From NCBI RefSeq assembly GCF_003664585.1, contig NZ_RCHI01000008.1:1-64000 (forward strand): DNA of 64,000 bases, given 5' to 3'. This document shows positions 31,769 to 40,703 of the stretch, one piece after another (the stretch's first letter is position 1; each line of letters opens with the position of its first letter). Source of the stretch: Paenirhodobacter hankyongi (GTDB lineage Bacteria > Pseudomonadota > Alphaproteobacteria > Rhodobacterales > Rhodobacteraceae). Under the pieces are notes generated by a model. It was not told the origin of the DNA and did no database searches. It saw only the letters and a program-made list of their open reading frames with translations. Both the position numbers and the translations under genes were made by a program.

Positions 31769-32811
31769 GCGAGGGACCAGTGCCAGATATCACCGTCCCC
31801 AAGCGTGCGACGGACCTCGCCGCGGTGCAAGAGGTGATTGAGATGGGCCACCGCCTCGACCAGCGCCAGCCCGTATTCGCCCTCGCCGATCGGCCGCTTG
31901 AAGAGCGCGGGGAAACAGGCGGTCGCCGGCCGCGGCCCCTCGGCCAGCAGCGTGCGCAGACGGGCGAGCGCCCCCTCGTGGTTCTCGATCATCTGCCGCA
32001 GCCGCAGCGGCAGGCCGGTGAACGGCGTCTTGTGGCCGGGCAGCACCAGATGGTGGCGATGCGCGAAGGGCTGGAAGGCGCGGCAGCTCTCCAGCCAGTC
32101 GGCGACCGGATCGGCCATCGGCTCGGTCGCATAGACGCCGAGATTGGCCGAGATCGAGGGCAAGAGCTGATCGCCGCCAAGGATCAGCTCGTCGTCCTCG
32201 GACCAGAGCGTGGCATGATCGGGCGCATGCCCCTCGCCGATCCGCACCCGCCAGCGCCGGCCGCCGGCCACGACCCGGTCGCCCTCGCGGATCCGGGTGA
32301 AGCCCAGGGGCAGCGGATGCACGCAATCGGCGAAGTTGAAGGGGCGTTCGGTGGCACGGCGGGCATGCAGGTCGGGGGTCATCCCGGCCCGGCGCCAGAA
32401 GTCGAGCGTCTCGGCGACTGGCACCGGCTGCTCGTCAAGGATCAGCATCCGGGCAAAGAGCCAGGAGGTGCGGGTGGTCACCAGCTCGGCGCCGCGCGCC
32501 TGCAGCCAGCCCGCCAGGCCGATGTGATCGGGGTGGTAATGGGTGACGAGGACGCGGGTGACGGGCTTGCCCGCAAGCCGCCCGTCGAGCGCCGATTGCA
32601 GCGCGGCGCGGCAGGCCGGAGTGTCGATGCCCGGGTCGACCAGCGTCCATCCGTCGCCATCGTCCAGCGCATAGGCATTGACGTGGTCGAGCGCCATCGG
32701 CAGCGGAAGGCGCAGCCACAGCACGCCCTCCGCGATTTCAACGGTCTCACCCGGGGCCGGCGGATCGGGCCAGGGGTAGTGCAGCCCTTTCCGCGCGGTC
32801 CCGTGGCTCAT
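31765..32811 (-). CDS. MBL-fold metallo-hydrolase
   Basis: This 348-residue protein has the metallo-beta-lactamase-fold metal motif THYHPDHIG near residue 90 and later His/Asp ligands GEGHAPDHATLW near 195 and LPGHKTPFTG near 258. It ends in a winged-helix-like C-terminal domain (GLALVEAVAHLNHLLHRGEV) typical of glyoxalase II-related/LACTB2-like proteins. It may hydrolyse a thioester or lactone related to the co-transcribed acyl-CoA dehydrogenase. The start at 32811 overlaps that gene's stop by ATGA. Confidence 0.8.
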   Translation of the reverse strand: MSHGTARKGLHYPWPDPPAPGETVEIAEGVLWLRLPLPMALDHVNAYALDDGDGWTLVDPGIDTPACRAALQSALDGRLAGKPVTRVLVTHYHPDHIGLAGWLQARGAELVTTRTSWLFARMLILDEQPVPVAETLDFWRRAGMTPDLHARRATERPFNFADCVHPLPLGFTRIREGDRVVAGGRRWRVRIGEGHAPDHATLWSEDDELILGGDQLLPSISANLGVYATEPMADPVADWLESCRAFQPFAHRHHLVLPGHKTPFTGLPLRLRQMIENHEGALARLRTLLAEGPRPATACFPALFKRPIGEGEYGLALVEAVAHLNHLLHRGEVRRTLGDGDIWHWSLA

Positions 32812-34499
32812 GCGCTCAGGTCTTCGACCGACAGCGCATAAAGCCCCTCGGCGCCTTCGCGCGCCTCGGCCAGCGCCGCCGCGAACTGCGGCAGCAGGCG
32901 GCGGATATAGACCGCGGCAAGCTTCGCATGACGCGACCCGGCGCCTTCGGCGATCGCCGCACGCAGGTGGAAATGCGCGCCGAGCACGCGGGCAAAGGCC
33001 TTGAGATAGGGCACCGAGCCCGCAAAGCGGTCCTGCATGTCCTGGCCGATCATCCATTCGGTGTGCTCGCGCAGGGTCTCGGCGGCCTGCCAGACGGCAT
33101 CGGCAAGATCGGGCAGCGCCTCGCGCCCGGCCTTGGCGTCTTCCTCGACCTCCTGCAGCAGACGGAACGCGGCCTTGCCGCCGTCCATCATCTTGCGCCC
33201 GACAAGGTCCATCGACTGGATGCCGTTCGTGCCCTCGTAGATCGCGGTCACGCGCACGTCGCGGAAATACTGCGCGGCGCCGGTCTCCTCGATGAAGCCC
33301 ATGCCGCCATGCACCTGGATGCCCTGGTCCGAGACCCACATACCGGTGTCGGTGCCATAGGCCTTGGCGATCGGGGTCAGCAGCGCGGCGCGCGCCTTCC
33401 AGGCCTCGTCACCGGTCGCGTGCCCCATGTCGATCGCCACGGCGCAGGCAAGCGCGATCGAGCGTGCGGCAAAGACCTCGGCCTTCATCGAGGCGAGCAT
33501 CCGGCGCACGTCGGCATGCTCGATGATCGGCTTGAACTGCACGCGGTCCTGCGCATAGGCGAGCGCCTTCTGATAGGCGCCCTCGGCGATGCCGATGCCC
33601 TCGACGCCGACGTTCAGACGCGCGTTGTTCATCATCGTGAACATCGCGGCCATGCCCTTGTTCGGCCCGTCGACCATCCAGCCCTTCGCGCCCTCGAAGC
33701 TCATCACGCAGGTGGGCGAGCCGTGCAGGCCCATCTTGTGCTCGAGCGAGACGACCTTCAGGCTGTTCGCCACGCCCGGTTCGCCGTTCGCGTCGGGCAG
33801 GTACTTCGGCACCATGAAGAGCGAGATCCCCTTCGTGCCCGGCGCGCCATCGGGCAGGCGGGCGAGGACGAGGTGGCAGACGTTCTTCGTCATGTCCGAA
33901 TCGCCCCAGGAGATGAAGATCTTCTGCCCGGTGACCGAATAGGTGCCGTCGCCATTCGGCTCGGCCTTGGTGCGCAGCGCGCCGACGTCGGAACCGGCCT
34001 GCGGCTCGGTCAGGTTCATCGTGCCCGACCATTCGCCCGAGATCAGCTTCGGCAGGTAAAGCTCCTTGATCTCGTCCGAGGCGTGGTGTTCCAGCGCGTC
34101 GATCTGGCCTTGGGTCAGCAGCGGATTGAGCTGCAGCGCCAGGTTCGCGCCCGACATCATGTCGTTCACCGCGATCGCCATGGTCAGCGGCAGGCCCATG
34201 CCGCCGTATTCGACCGGCGAGGAGATCCCGACCCAGCCGCCCTCGGCGATCTGCTCATAGGCTTCCTTGAAGCCCGGCGAGGAGCGCACCACGCCGTTTT
34301 CCAGCTTGGCGGGCGTCAGGTCGCCATTGCGGATCAGCGGCGCCATCACCTCGTCGCACAGCTTCGCCGCCTCGGTCAGGATCGCGTCGACGGTCTCGCC
34401 GGTCGCCTCGGCGAATTTCTCGGTCGCGGAGACCGGCGCGAGCGGCACCACCTTGTCGAGAATGAACCGCAGTTCCGCGACGGGCGAACGATAGGACAT
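32808..34499 (-). CDS. Acyl-CoA dehydrogenase with extra C-terminal domain (DmdC-like family)
   Basis: This 563-residue flavoprotein begins MSYRSPVAELRFILD and has the acyl-CoA dehydrogenase core: MNLTEPQAGSDVGALRTKAE near 158, IFISWGDSDMT near 190, and the catalytic-Glu region QVHGGMGFIEETGAAQYFRD near 400-420, followed by YEGTNGIQSMDLVGRKMM. A C-terminal extension (about 450-563) is the acetyl-CoA dehydrogenase C-terminal-like domain. This subfamily includes 3-methylthiopropanoyl-CoA dehydrogenase DmdC of marine Rhodobacterales, but substrate cannot be fixed from sequence. GAGGAAG precedes ATG 34499. It heads an operon with the MBL and DUF6173 genes. Confidence 0.85.
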   Translation of the reverse strand: MSYRSPVAELRFILDKVVPLAPVSATEKFAEATGETVDAILTEAAKLCDEVMAPLIRNGDLTPAKLENGVVRSSPGFKEAYEQIAEGGWVGISSPVEYGGMGLPLTMAIAVNDMMSGANLALQLNPLLTQGQIDALEHHASDEIKELYLPKLISGEWSGTMNLTEPQAGSDVGALRTKAEPNGDGTYSVTGQKIFISWGDSDMTKNVCHLVLARLPDGAPGTKGISLFMVPKYLPDANGEPGVANSLKVVSLEHKMGLHGSPTCVMSFEGAKGWMVDGPNKGMAAMFTMMNNARLNVGVEGIGIAEGAYQKALAYAQDRVQFKPIIEHADVRRMLASMKAEVFAARSIALACAVAIDMGHATGDEAWKARAALLTPIAKAYGTDTGMWVSDQGIQVHGGMGFIEETGAAQYFRDVRVTAIYEGTNGIQSMDLVGRKMMDGGKAAFRLLQEVEEDAKAGREALPDLADAVWQAAETLREHTEWMIGQDMQDRFAGSVPYLKAFARVLGAHFHLRAAIAEGAGSRHAKLAAVYIRRLLPQFAAALAEAREGAEGLYALSVEDLSA

Positions 34500-34618
34500 G
34501 ACTTCCTCCTTGGAGCGCTTGGCAACGGGCGCCGGCACGCTTATGACCTGGATACTCGGGCCACAAGTTACCGCAAGGGAAGGCGCCTTCAACCGCTACG
34601 CAGCGTCACCGGAGGTGA

Positions 34619-35578
34619 ATGGATCGCATGACGGAACGTCTCGCAACCGATGCCGCGGGGATCGCGCGGGCGGCGGAGCTGCTGGCCGCGGGCGATCTCG
34701 TCGCCTTTCCGACCGAGACGGTCTATGGCCTCGGCGGCGATGCCCGCTCGGGCGAGGCGGTGGCGCGGATCTATGCGGCCAAGGGCCGGCCGCGCTTCAA
34801 CCCGCTGATCGTGCATGTGCCCGACCTTGCCGCGGCCGAACGGGTGGCGGTGTTCTCGGACAAGGCGCGGGCGCTCGCCGCGGCATTCTGGCCCGGCCCC
34901 CTGACCCTCGTGCTGCCCTTGCGCCCCGAGGCGGGGATTTCCGACCTCGTCAGCGCCGGGCTTGATACGGTGGCGGTGCGGATGCCCGCCCACCCGGTCG
35001 CGCGCGGGCTGCTTGCGGCCTTCGGCGGCCCGGTCGCCGCGCCCTCGGCCAATCCCTCGGGCAAGGTCAGCCCGACGACCGCCGATCATGTGCTCGAGGG
35101 GCTCGACGGAAAGATTGCCGCGGTGGTCGATGGCGGGCCCTGCGCGGTGGGGCTCGAATCGACGATCCTGATGCTCGATCCGCCGACGCTGCTGCGCCCG
35201 GGCGGGCTGCCGGCCGAGGCGCTCGAGGCGGCGCTTGGCTGCGCGCTGCCGACGGGGGGGGATGCGGCGAAACCGAACGCGCCCGGCCAGCTGAAATCGC
35301 ATTACGCCCCCGGCGCCGCGGTGCGGCTGAACGCCACCGAGAAACGCCCGGGCGAGGTCTTCCTCGGCTTCGGCCCCGGCCCCGCGGCCGATCTGACGCT
35401 GTCGGAAAGCGGTGATCTGGTCGAGGCGGCGGCGCACCTGTTCGGCGCGCTGCGCGAGGCCGACCGGCTGGCACAGGCACGCGGCGCCGCAACGATCGCC
35501 GTCGCGGCCATCCCCGACACCGGGCTTGGCCGCGCGATCAACGACCGGCTGCAGCGCGCCGCCGCCCCGCGCAGCTAG
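34619..35578 (+). CDS. L-threonylcarbamoyladenylate synthase (Sua5/TsaC, long form)
   Basis: It makes threonylcarbamoyl-AMP for the t6A modification of ANN-decoding tRNAs. The YrdC domain occupies residues about 5-200: AFPTETVYGLGGDA near 30, KGRPRFNPLIVH near 58 and SANPSGKVSPTT near 143. A C-terminal Sua5 domain (about 215-319) follows, joined by the loop PNAPGQLKSHYAPGA. GGAGG ends three bases before the ATG at 34619 and twelve before a second ATG at 34628, so either may be the start. Divergent from the acyl-CoA dehydrogenase operon. Confidence 0.92.
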   Translation: MDRMTERLATDAAGIARAAELLAAGDLVAFPTETVYGLGGDARSGEAVARIYAAKGRPRFNPLIVHVPDLAAAERVAVFSDKARALAAAFWPGPLTLVLPLRPEAGISDLVSAGLDTVAVRMPAHPVARGLLAAFGGPVAAPSANPSGKVSPTTADHVLEGLDGKIAAVVDGGPCAVGLESTILMLDPPTLLRPGGLPAEALEAALGCALPTGGDAAKPNAPGQLKSHYAPGAAVRLNATEKRPGEVFLGFGPGPAADLTLSESGDLVEAAAHLFGALREADRLAQARGAATIAVAAIPDTGLGRAINDRLQRAAAPRS

Positions 35579-35714
35579 GGGGCGCTGCCCCCTCGCGCCA
35601 AAGGCGCTCACCCCCGAGGTATTTTCGCCAAGGTGAATGCAAAGGCGCCTGCATGGCTTTCTCCTTGCCCGAAATACCTCGGGGGGAGGCGAAGCCGGGG
35701 GGCAGCGCCCCCCT
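35577..35714. repeat. Convergent-gene intergenic repeat element, copy 4 (two arms)
   Basis: GGGGGCGCTGCCCCC, then CACCCCCGAGGTATTTTCGC and CAAGGTGAATG; after a short centre, GGCTTTCTCCTTGCCCGAAA and TACCTCGGGGGG, then GGGGGGCAGCGCCCCCC. This is the best-preserved two-arm copy. It lies between the stops of the convergent tsaC/sua5 and yqgE genes. Confidence 0.75.
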
Positions 35715-35720
35715 CCGTGC

Positions 35721-36281
35721 TCAGGCGTGGCCCGCCGCGGCCGACAGCGTGCGCGGATCGACGCCCATCGTGGCCAGCGCCCGGGTCCATTTCGTCGCAT
35801 GATCGGGGTCGAGTGCGATCGTGGCATCGCCATCGGCAATCAGCCAGCCGTTCGACAGGATCTCGGCCTCGAGCTGCCCCGGCCCCCAGCCGGCATAGCC
35901 GAGCGCCAGCAGCGCCCGGTCCGGCCCGCGCCCCTGCGCAATATCCTCGAGGATGTCGCGGGTCGCGGTCATCGCCACCTCGGGCATGACCTCCATCTCC
36001 GGCCCCTGCCCCTTCCAGTCGCGCGAATGCAGCACGAAACCGCGCCCGGTCTCGACCGGGCCGCCGAAAAGAATGGGCGCACTGGCCGGCCGGTCGGAAG
36101 CCGCGACCGCGATGCCCAGCTGCCCGAGCAGGTCGCTCAGCCCGGGTTTCGGCAGCGGCTTGTTGACGATCAGCCCCATCGCGCCTTCGGGAGAATGGGC
36201 GCAGACCGCCACCACCGCATGTTCGAAACGCGGGTCGCCCATGCTGGGCATCGCGATCAGGAGTTTTCCGGTCAGGTCCAT
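35721..36281 (-). CDS. YqgE/AlgH family protein (DUF179)
   Basis: This 186-residue protein begins MDLTGKLLIAMPSMGDPRFE and has the family motifs GAMGLIVNKPL near 43, PILFGGPVETGRGFVLHS near 77 and ALGYAGWGPGQLEAEI near 130. Function is unknown beyond a proposed regulatory role. The start at 36281 is the family N-terminus; an in-frame upstream ATG adds an unconserved 49 residues. Confidence 0.9.
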   Translation of the reverse strand: MDLTGKLLIAMPSMGDPRFEHAVVAVCAHSPEGAMGLIVNKPLPKPGLSDLLGQLGIAVAASDRPASAPILFGGPVETGRGFVLHSRDWKGQGPEMEVMPEVAMTATRDILEDIAQGRGPDRALLALGYAGWGPGQLEAEILSNGWLIADGDATIALDPDHATKWTRALATMGVDPRTLSAAAGHA

Positions 36282-36445
36282 GTCGGTCTCCGCCGGCGCG
36301 GGATGCGCCTTTCCCCAAAGGTGGCCCCGCCCCCCGGCCGGATCAAGCCCCGCGCCCGCCCTCACTGTGGCAAAGCCGCATACACACGCCGCGCTGGCGC
36401 GTTTGTGACTTGGACTGCCCGGCCCCAAGGCGTTATCCGAAGGTC

Positions 36446-37252
36446 ATGCCCAGACATCTCTCCCCCCTGCTTCCGCTCTGCCTTTGCCTTGCCGCGCTGC
36501 CCCTGCACGCCGAGGAGCCGCTGCCGCCCGGCATGGAGGGGGCCGAGGTGCTGCCCGGCTGGGAGGCCCCCGACGGCAGCCGCATCGCGGCGCTGAAGAT
36601 CGAGCTCGATCCCGGCTGGAAGACCTACTGGCGCAGCCCGGGCGATGCCGGCGTGCCGCCGGTGATCGATTTCGCCGGCTCGGACAATGTCGCCAAGGTG
36701 CAGGTGATCTGGCCCGCGCCGCAGGTCTTCGACCAGAACGGGCTGCGCACCGTGGGCTATCACGACGAGATGATCCTGCCGCTCGAGATCACCCCCGCGG
36801 ACCCGGCGAAACCGGTGACACTGTCGGCCGGTCTCGACATGGGGATCTGCCACGATGTCTGCGTGCCGGTCTCGCTCGAACTGGGCGCCGACCTTGCCGG
36901 GCCGGGCACCCCCGACCCCGAGATCCGCGCCGCGATGGCGGCGGTGCCGCTGCGCCAGCCCGGCCTTGCGCATTGCACGGTCGAGCCGATCGCCGACGGG
37001 ATGCGGGTGAAGGCGGCGATCGATCTGCCCGAGGCGGCGGGCGAGGTGGCGTTGTTCGAGCTGCGTTCGACCCCGATGTGGGTCTCGGATTCCGAGGCCG
37101 AGCGGCAGGGCAACACGCTGCTCGCCAGCGCCGAATTCGTGCCCGACAGCGGCAAGCCCTTCGCGCTCGACCAGACCGATCTGCGCATCACCGTGCTGAG
37201 CGACGCCGGCGCGATCGAGATCGACGGCTGCCCGGCCACCCCGGCCAACTGA
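36446..37252 (+). CDS. Periplasmic DsbD-alpha-like domain protein
   Basis: This 268-residue exported protein has a signal peptide (MPRHLSPLLPLCLCLAALPL, cleavage near HA-EE) and a DsbD N-terminal-like immunoglobulin fold. WKTYWRSPGDAGVPP near 60 and the pair GICHDVCVPVSLEL near 135 correspond to the thiol region of DsbD-alpha. No membrane or thioredoxin domain is attached. It may take part in periplasmic thiol or copper handling; the partner is not in the window. It converges tightly (6 bases) with the RND permease gene. Confidence 0.8.
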   Translation: MPRHLSPLLPLCLCLAALPLHAEEPLPPGMEGAEVLPGWEAPDGSRIAALKIELDPGWKTYWRSPGDAGVPPVIDFAGSDNVAKVQVIWPAPQVFDQNGLRTVGYHDEMILPLEITPADPAKPVTLSAGLDMGICHDVCVPVSLELGADLAGPGTPDPEIRAAMAAVPLRQPGLAHCTVEPIADGMRVKAAIDLPEAAGEVALFELRSTPMWVSDSEAERQGNTLLASAEFVPDSGKPFALDQTDLRITVLSDAGAIEIDGCPATPAN

Positions 37253-37258
37253 GCCCGC

Positions 37259-40200
37259 TCAGCGCGCCGGGCCGAGCCGCCGGCGCGCGATCCGCGGCGC
37301 GATCAGCCCCGCGCCCGCCACCACCAGCGCCGCAAGCCCGATGAACAGGCCAAGCGCCGCCCCCACCCCCTGCCCCGCCAGCATCGCCCGACCGAGCGTC
37401 GCGACGAAGGCGAGTGCGATCAGCCCCGCGGCCGCACCCAGCACTCCGCGCAGCGGCCGTGCCCGCAGCCCGTGGCGCAGCGCCCGCAGCTGCAGCGTCA
37501 CATCGAGCTGGATCGCCAGCACCGCCGGCACGACGAGCAGCACGATGCCCATGCCGACGCCGAGCCCGTAGCACAGGGTGATGACCGTGGGCTTGAGGAA
37601 CACTGCCGAGGCCGAGGTCTCGTAGAGCAGCGGCGCCAGCCCCAGCACCGTCGTCAGCGTGGTCAGCAGCACCGGCCGCAGCCGGTCCGCCACCGCATCG
37701 ACGATCGCCGGGGCAAGACCGCGCTTTGCCGCATATTCGTCGACGGTCGAGATCAGCACGATCGCGTCGTTGATGATGATCCCGGCCATGCCGATCAGCC
37801 CGACGACCGAGAACATCGACATCGGCAGGCCCCAGATCGCATGGCCCCAGATCGCGCCGACAAGGCCGAAGGGAATCACCGACATCACCGCCACCGGCCG
37901 CGTCCAGCTGGCAAAGATCCAGGCCAGCACGATGTAGATGCCGACGAGACACAGGATCAGCCCGATCATCGCGTCGGACATGAAGTCGCGCTCCTGCTCG
38001 GCCGCGCCGGTCAGGGTGAAGACGACGCCGCGCTCCTCGGCGATGCGGGGCAGGATCTCGTCGCGCAGCGTGCGCTGGATCTCGTTCGCCCGCGCCGGGT
38101 CGTCTTCGGAGATGTCGCCGGTGACGCCCACGCGCCGCACCCCGTCCTCGCGCCCGATCGTCGAGAAGCCGGTTTCCGAGCGCAGGGTGACGATGTCGGA
38201 GAGCGGCACCCAGTTCCCCGCCGGCGTGCGCATCTGCATCCGGTCGATGAAATCGGCGGTGAGCTCGCCCTCGGGCAGCTCGACCCGGATCGAGGCCGAG
38301 CGCACGCCGTCGGGATAGGTCGCCGCCTCGGTGCCGTTCAGCCGCGCCCGCAGCTCGCGCCCGAGGCTGTCGATGTCGAAGCCGAGCGCCGCGCCCTGCG
38401 GTGTGAGCGACAGGATCAGCTCCTCCTTGTCATAGGCGAGCGTGTCCTCGACCGCCGAGACCTCGGGGAAAGCCGCAAGTGCCGCCTTCAGATCCTCGGC
38501 CGCCTCCTTCAGCACCCGGCTTTCGGCGCCCGAGACCTGCACCGAGATCCCGTCCGACGCGGGCCCGGTGCGGAAGCCGCGGAAGCTGAGCTCCTCGAGC
38601 AGCGGCATCCGCTCCGCCTCGCGCTGCAGGCGGGCGACGAACTCGGCCGAGGAGAAGGGGCGCAGGTCGGCATCGACCAGCTCGACCGAGATCGAGCCCA
38701 GAAGGTCGGTGTCCTTGCCCTCGGCCGAGGCAAGGGCCCGGCCCGAGGCGCCGCCGATCTGGCCGAGCACATATTCGACCGGATTGCTGCCGGTCTCGGC
38801 CGCGTAGTCCTGCCCGACCCGGTCGACGGCGCGTTGCAGCGCCTGCATCTGCGCCATGGTGTCGGCGCGCGAGGCGCCCGCCAGCATGGCGAAGGCGCCC
38901 GAGACGGTCGACTGCTCGGGCGGCGCGAAGAAACGCCATTGCACCGTGCCGCCGATCAGCAGCGCGACCTGGCTGAGCAGCAGCGCGACCGAGCCCGCCA
39001 CCACCGCATAGCGCGCCCGCACGATCAGCCGCACGAGGGGCCGCATGATCCGCACCCGCACCCAGTCGAGCCCGCGGTTCACCACCCGCGACGGCGCGTC
39101 ATACCAGGCGCCCTTCGCGGTATGGGTGAGCGCGTGGCTCATGTGGTTGGGCAGGATCAGGAAGCACTCGACGAGCGAGGCGGTCAGCACCGCGATCACC
39201 GTCCAGGGAATATCCTCGACCATCCGCCCCATCGGCCCGCCGACCACCGTCAGCCCGGCAAAGGCGATGATCGTGGTCAGCGACGAGGCCAGCACCGGCG
39301 CCGCCATCCGCCACGCGCCCTGCTCGGCCGCCAGCACCGGGTGCTCGCCCAGCTCGCGGGCGCGGAAATCGGCGTGCTCGCCCACCACGATCGCATCGTC
39401 GACGACGATGCCGAGCGTCAGGATCAGTGCGAAGATCGAGATCATGTTGAGCGTCATGCCGCCGAGGTACATGACCGCCAGCGCGGCGGCCATGGAGGTG
39501 GGAATCCCCATCGCCACCCAGAAGGCGGTGCGCGCATTGAGGAACAGGAACAGCAGCACGAGGACCAGCGCCAGCCCCTGCGCGCCGTTCTTCATCAGCA
39601 GTTCGAGCCGCTGGATGATCGCGGCCGAGCGGGTGCGCACAAGGTCGATGGTGGTGCCCGCGGGCAGCGTCGGGCGGATCTCGGCCACCACCGCCTCGAC
39701 CGCGTGCTGCAGCGCGATCGCGTCGCCCGCGGCCGAGCGCGAGACATTCACCGTCATCGCCGGGTTCGCGCCGACGAAATAGGCCCGCGCCCGGTTCGCC
39801 CCCTCGACCCGGATCTGTGCCACATCGCCGATGGTCAGCAGCGAGCCGTCCGGGTTGGTGCGGATCACGATGCCCGCGATGTCGCGCGCGGCGCGGCGCT
39901 CCTCGCCGGTGCGCACGCGCGCCGCGCCCCCCGCCACGTCGCCCGCGGGGCTCGTTGCCGCCTCGGCCGCGATCAGCGCCGAGATCTGGCCGAGCGTCAC
40001 GTTGTGGCGCATCATCTGCGCCGTCGGCACCTCGACCAGCGTGCGCGGCGCGGCCATGCCCTGCACCGTGGTGCGCGTCACGCCCGCCGCATAGAGCCGC
40101 ACCACCAGCTCGTCGGCCAGCCGGCCCAGCTGTTCGGGCGGGATCGGGCCGGTCAGCACGATATCGGTCACCGTGTCGCGCCAGACGCCGCGGGTGACGA

Positions 40201-40699
40201 CGGGCTCGTCGGCGGCCTCGGGCAGGTCGCCCGCGGCGGTGATCGCCTGCTCGACATCGTTCACCGCGCGGCCCATGTCCCAGCCCGGCTCGAATTCGAG
40301 GGTGATCGTCGCCTTGCCCTCGATCGCGCGGCTTTCGGAACTGTCGACGCCCTCGACCGAGATCAGCGAGGGTTCGAGCACCTGCACGATGGCGCGGTCG
40401 ACATCCTCGGCGCCGGCGCCCTCCCAGGTCACCTCGACCTCGACCTCTTCGGTCACCGAATCGGGAAAATATTGCGCGCGCATCTTCGGCAGCACGGCGA
40501 GGCCGGCGCAGAGCATGACGACCAGCACGATATTCGCCAGCGTCCGGTGCCGGGTGAAGCGGCCGATGAGGCCGCGCGGCGGCGGCAGGGGCTCGCCCGG
40601 GCGCACGAAATCGCCCTCGGCGCGGGCGGCCTCGGCGGCAGCGGCGTTCGCCTCGGCGGCAGTGTCCTCGGCGGCGGTGTCCTCGGGGCGCGCGCTCAC
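37259..40699 (-). CDS. RND efflux transporter permease (HAE1/AcrB family)
   Basis: This 1146-residue inner-membrane pump begins at a GTG (MSARPEDTAAEDTAAEANAA), with an unusual acidic/Ala N-terminal leader of about 50 residues before the first helix (LANIVLVVMLCAGLAVLPKM). It has two periplasmic porter loops and about twelve helices, with the helix-4 type segment GIVVDDAIVVGEHADFRARE near 435 carrying the proton-relay Asp pair. Substrates cannot be read from sequence. It follows its adaptor gene by four bases; the outer-membrane channel gene is not adjacent. Confidence 0.9.
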   Translation of the reverse strand: MSARPEDTAAEDTAAEANAAAAEAARAEGDFVRPGEPLPPPRGLIGRFTRHRTLANIVLVVMLCAGLAVLPKMRAQYFPDSVTEEVEVEVTWEGAGAEDVDRAIVQVLEPSLISVEGVDSSESRAIEGKATITLEFEPGWDMGRAVNDVEQAITAAGDLPEAADEPVVTRGVWRDTVTDIVLTGPIPPEQLGRLADELVVRLYAAGVTRTTVQGMAAPRTLVEVPTAQMMRHNVTLGQISALIAAEAATSPAGDVAGGAARVRTGEERRAARDIAGIVIRTNPDGSLLTIGDVAQIRVEGANRARAYFVGANPAMTVNVSRSAAGDAIALQHAVEAVVAEIRPTLPAGTTIDLVRTRSAAIIQRLELLMKNGAQGLALVLVLLFLFLNARTAFWVAMGIPTSMAAALAVMYLGGMTLNMISIFALILTLGIVVDDAIVVGEHADFRARELGEHPVLAAEQGAWRMAAPVLASSLTTIIAFAGLTVVGGPMGRMVEDIPWTVIAVLTASLVECFLILPNHMSHALTHTAKGAWYDAPSRVVNRGLDWVRVRIMRPLVRLIVRARYAVVAGSVALLLSQVALLIGGTVQWRFFAPPEQSTVSGAFAMLAGASRADTMAQMQALQRAVDRVGQDYAAETGSNPVEYVLGQIGGASGRALASAEGKDTDLLGSISVELVDADLRPFSSAEFVARLQREAERMPLLEELSFRGFRTGPASDGISVQVSGAESRVLKEAAEDLKAALAAFPEVSAVEDTLAYDKEELILSLTPQGAALGFDIDSLGRELRARLNGTEAATYPDGVRSASIRVELPEGELTADFIDRMQMRTPAGNWVPLSDIVTLRSETGFSTIGREDGVRRVGVTGDISEDDPARANEIQRTLRDEILPRIAEERGVVFTLTGAAEQERDFMSDAMIGLILCLVGIYIVLAWIFASWTRPVAVMSVIPFGLVGAIWGHAIWGLPMSMFSVVGLIGMAGIIINDAIVLISTVDEYAAKRGLAPAIVDAVADRLRPVLLTTLTTVLGLAPLLYETSASAVFLKPTVITLCYGLGVGMGIVLLVVPAVLAIQLDVTLQLRALRHGLRARPLRGVLGAAAGLIALAFVATLGRAMLAGQGVGAALGLFIGLAALVVAGAGLIAPRIARRRLGPAR

Positions 40700-40703
40700 C
40701 GGC

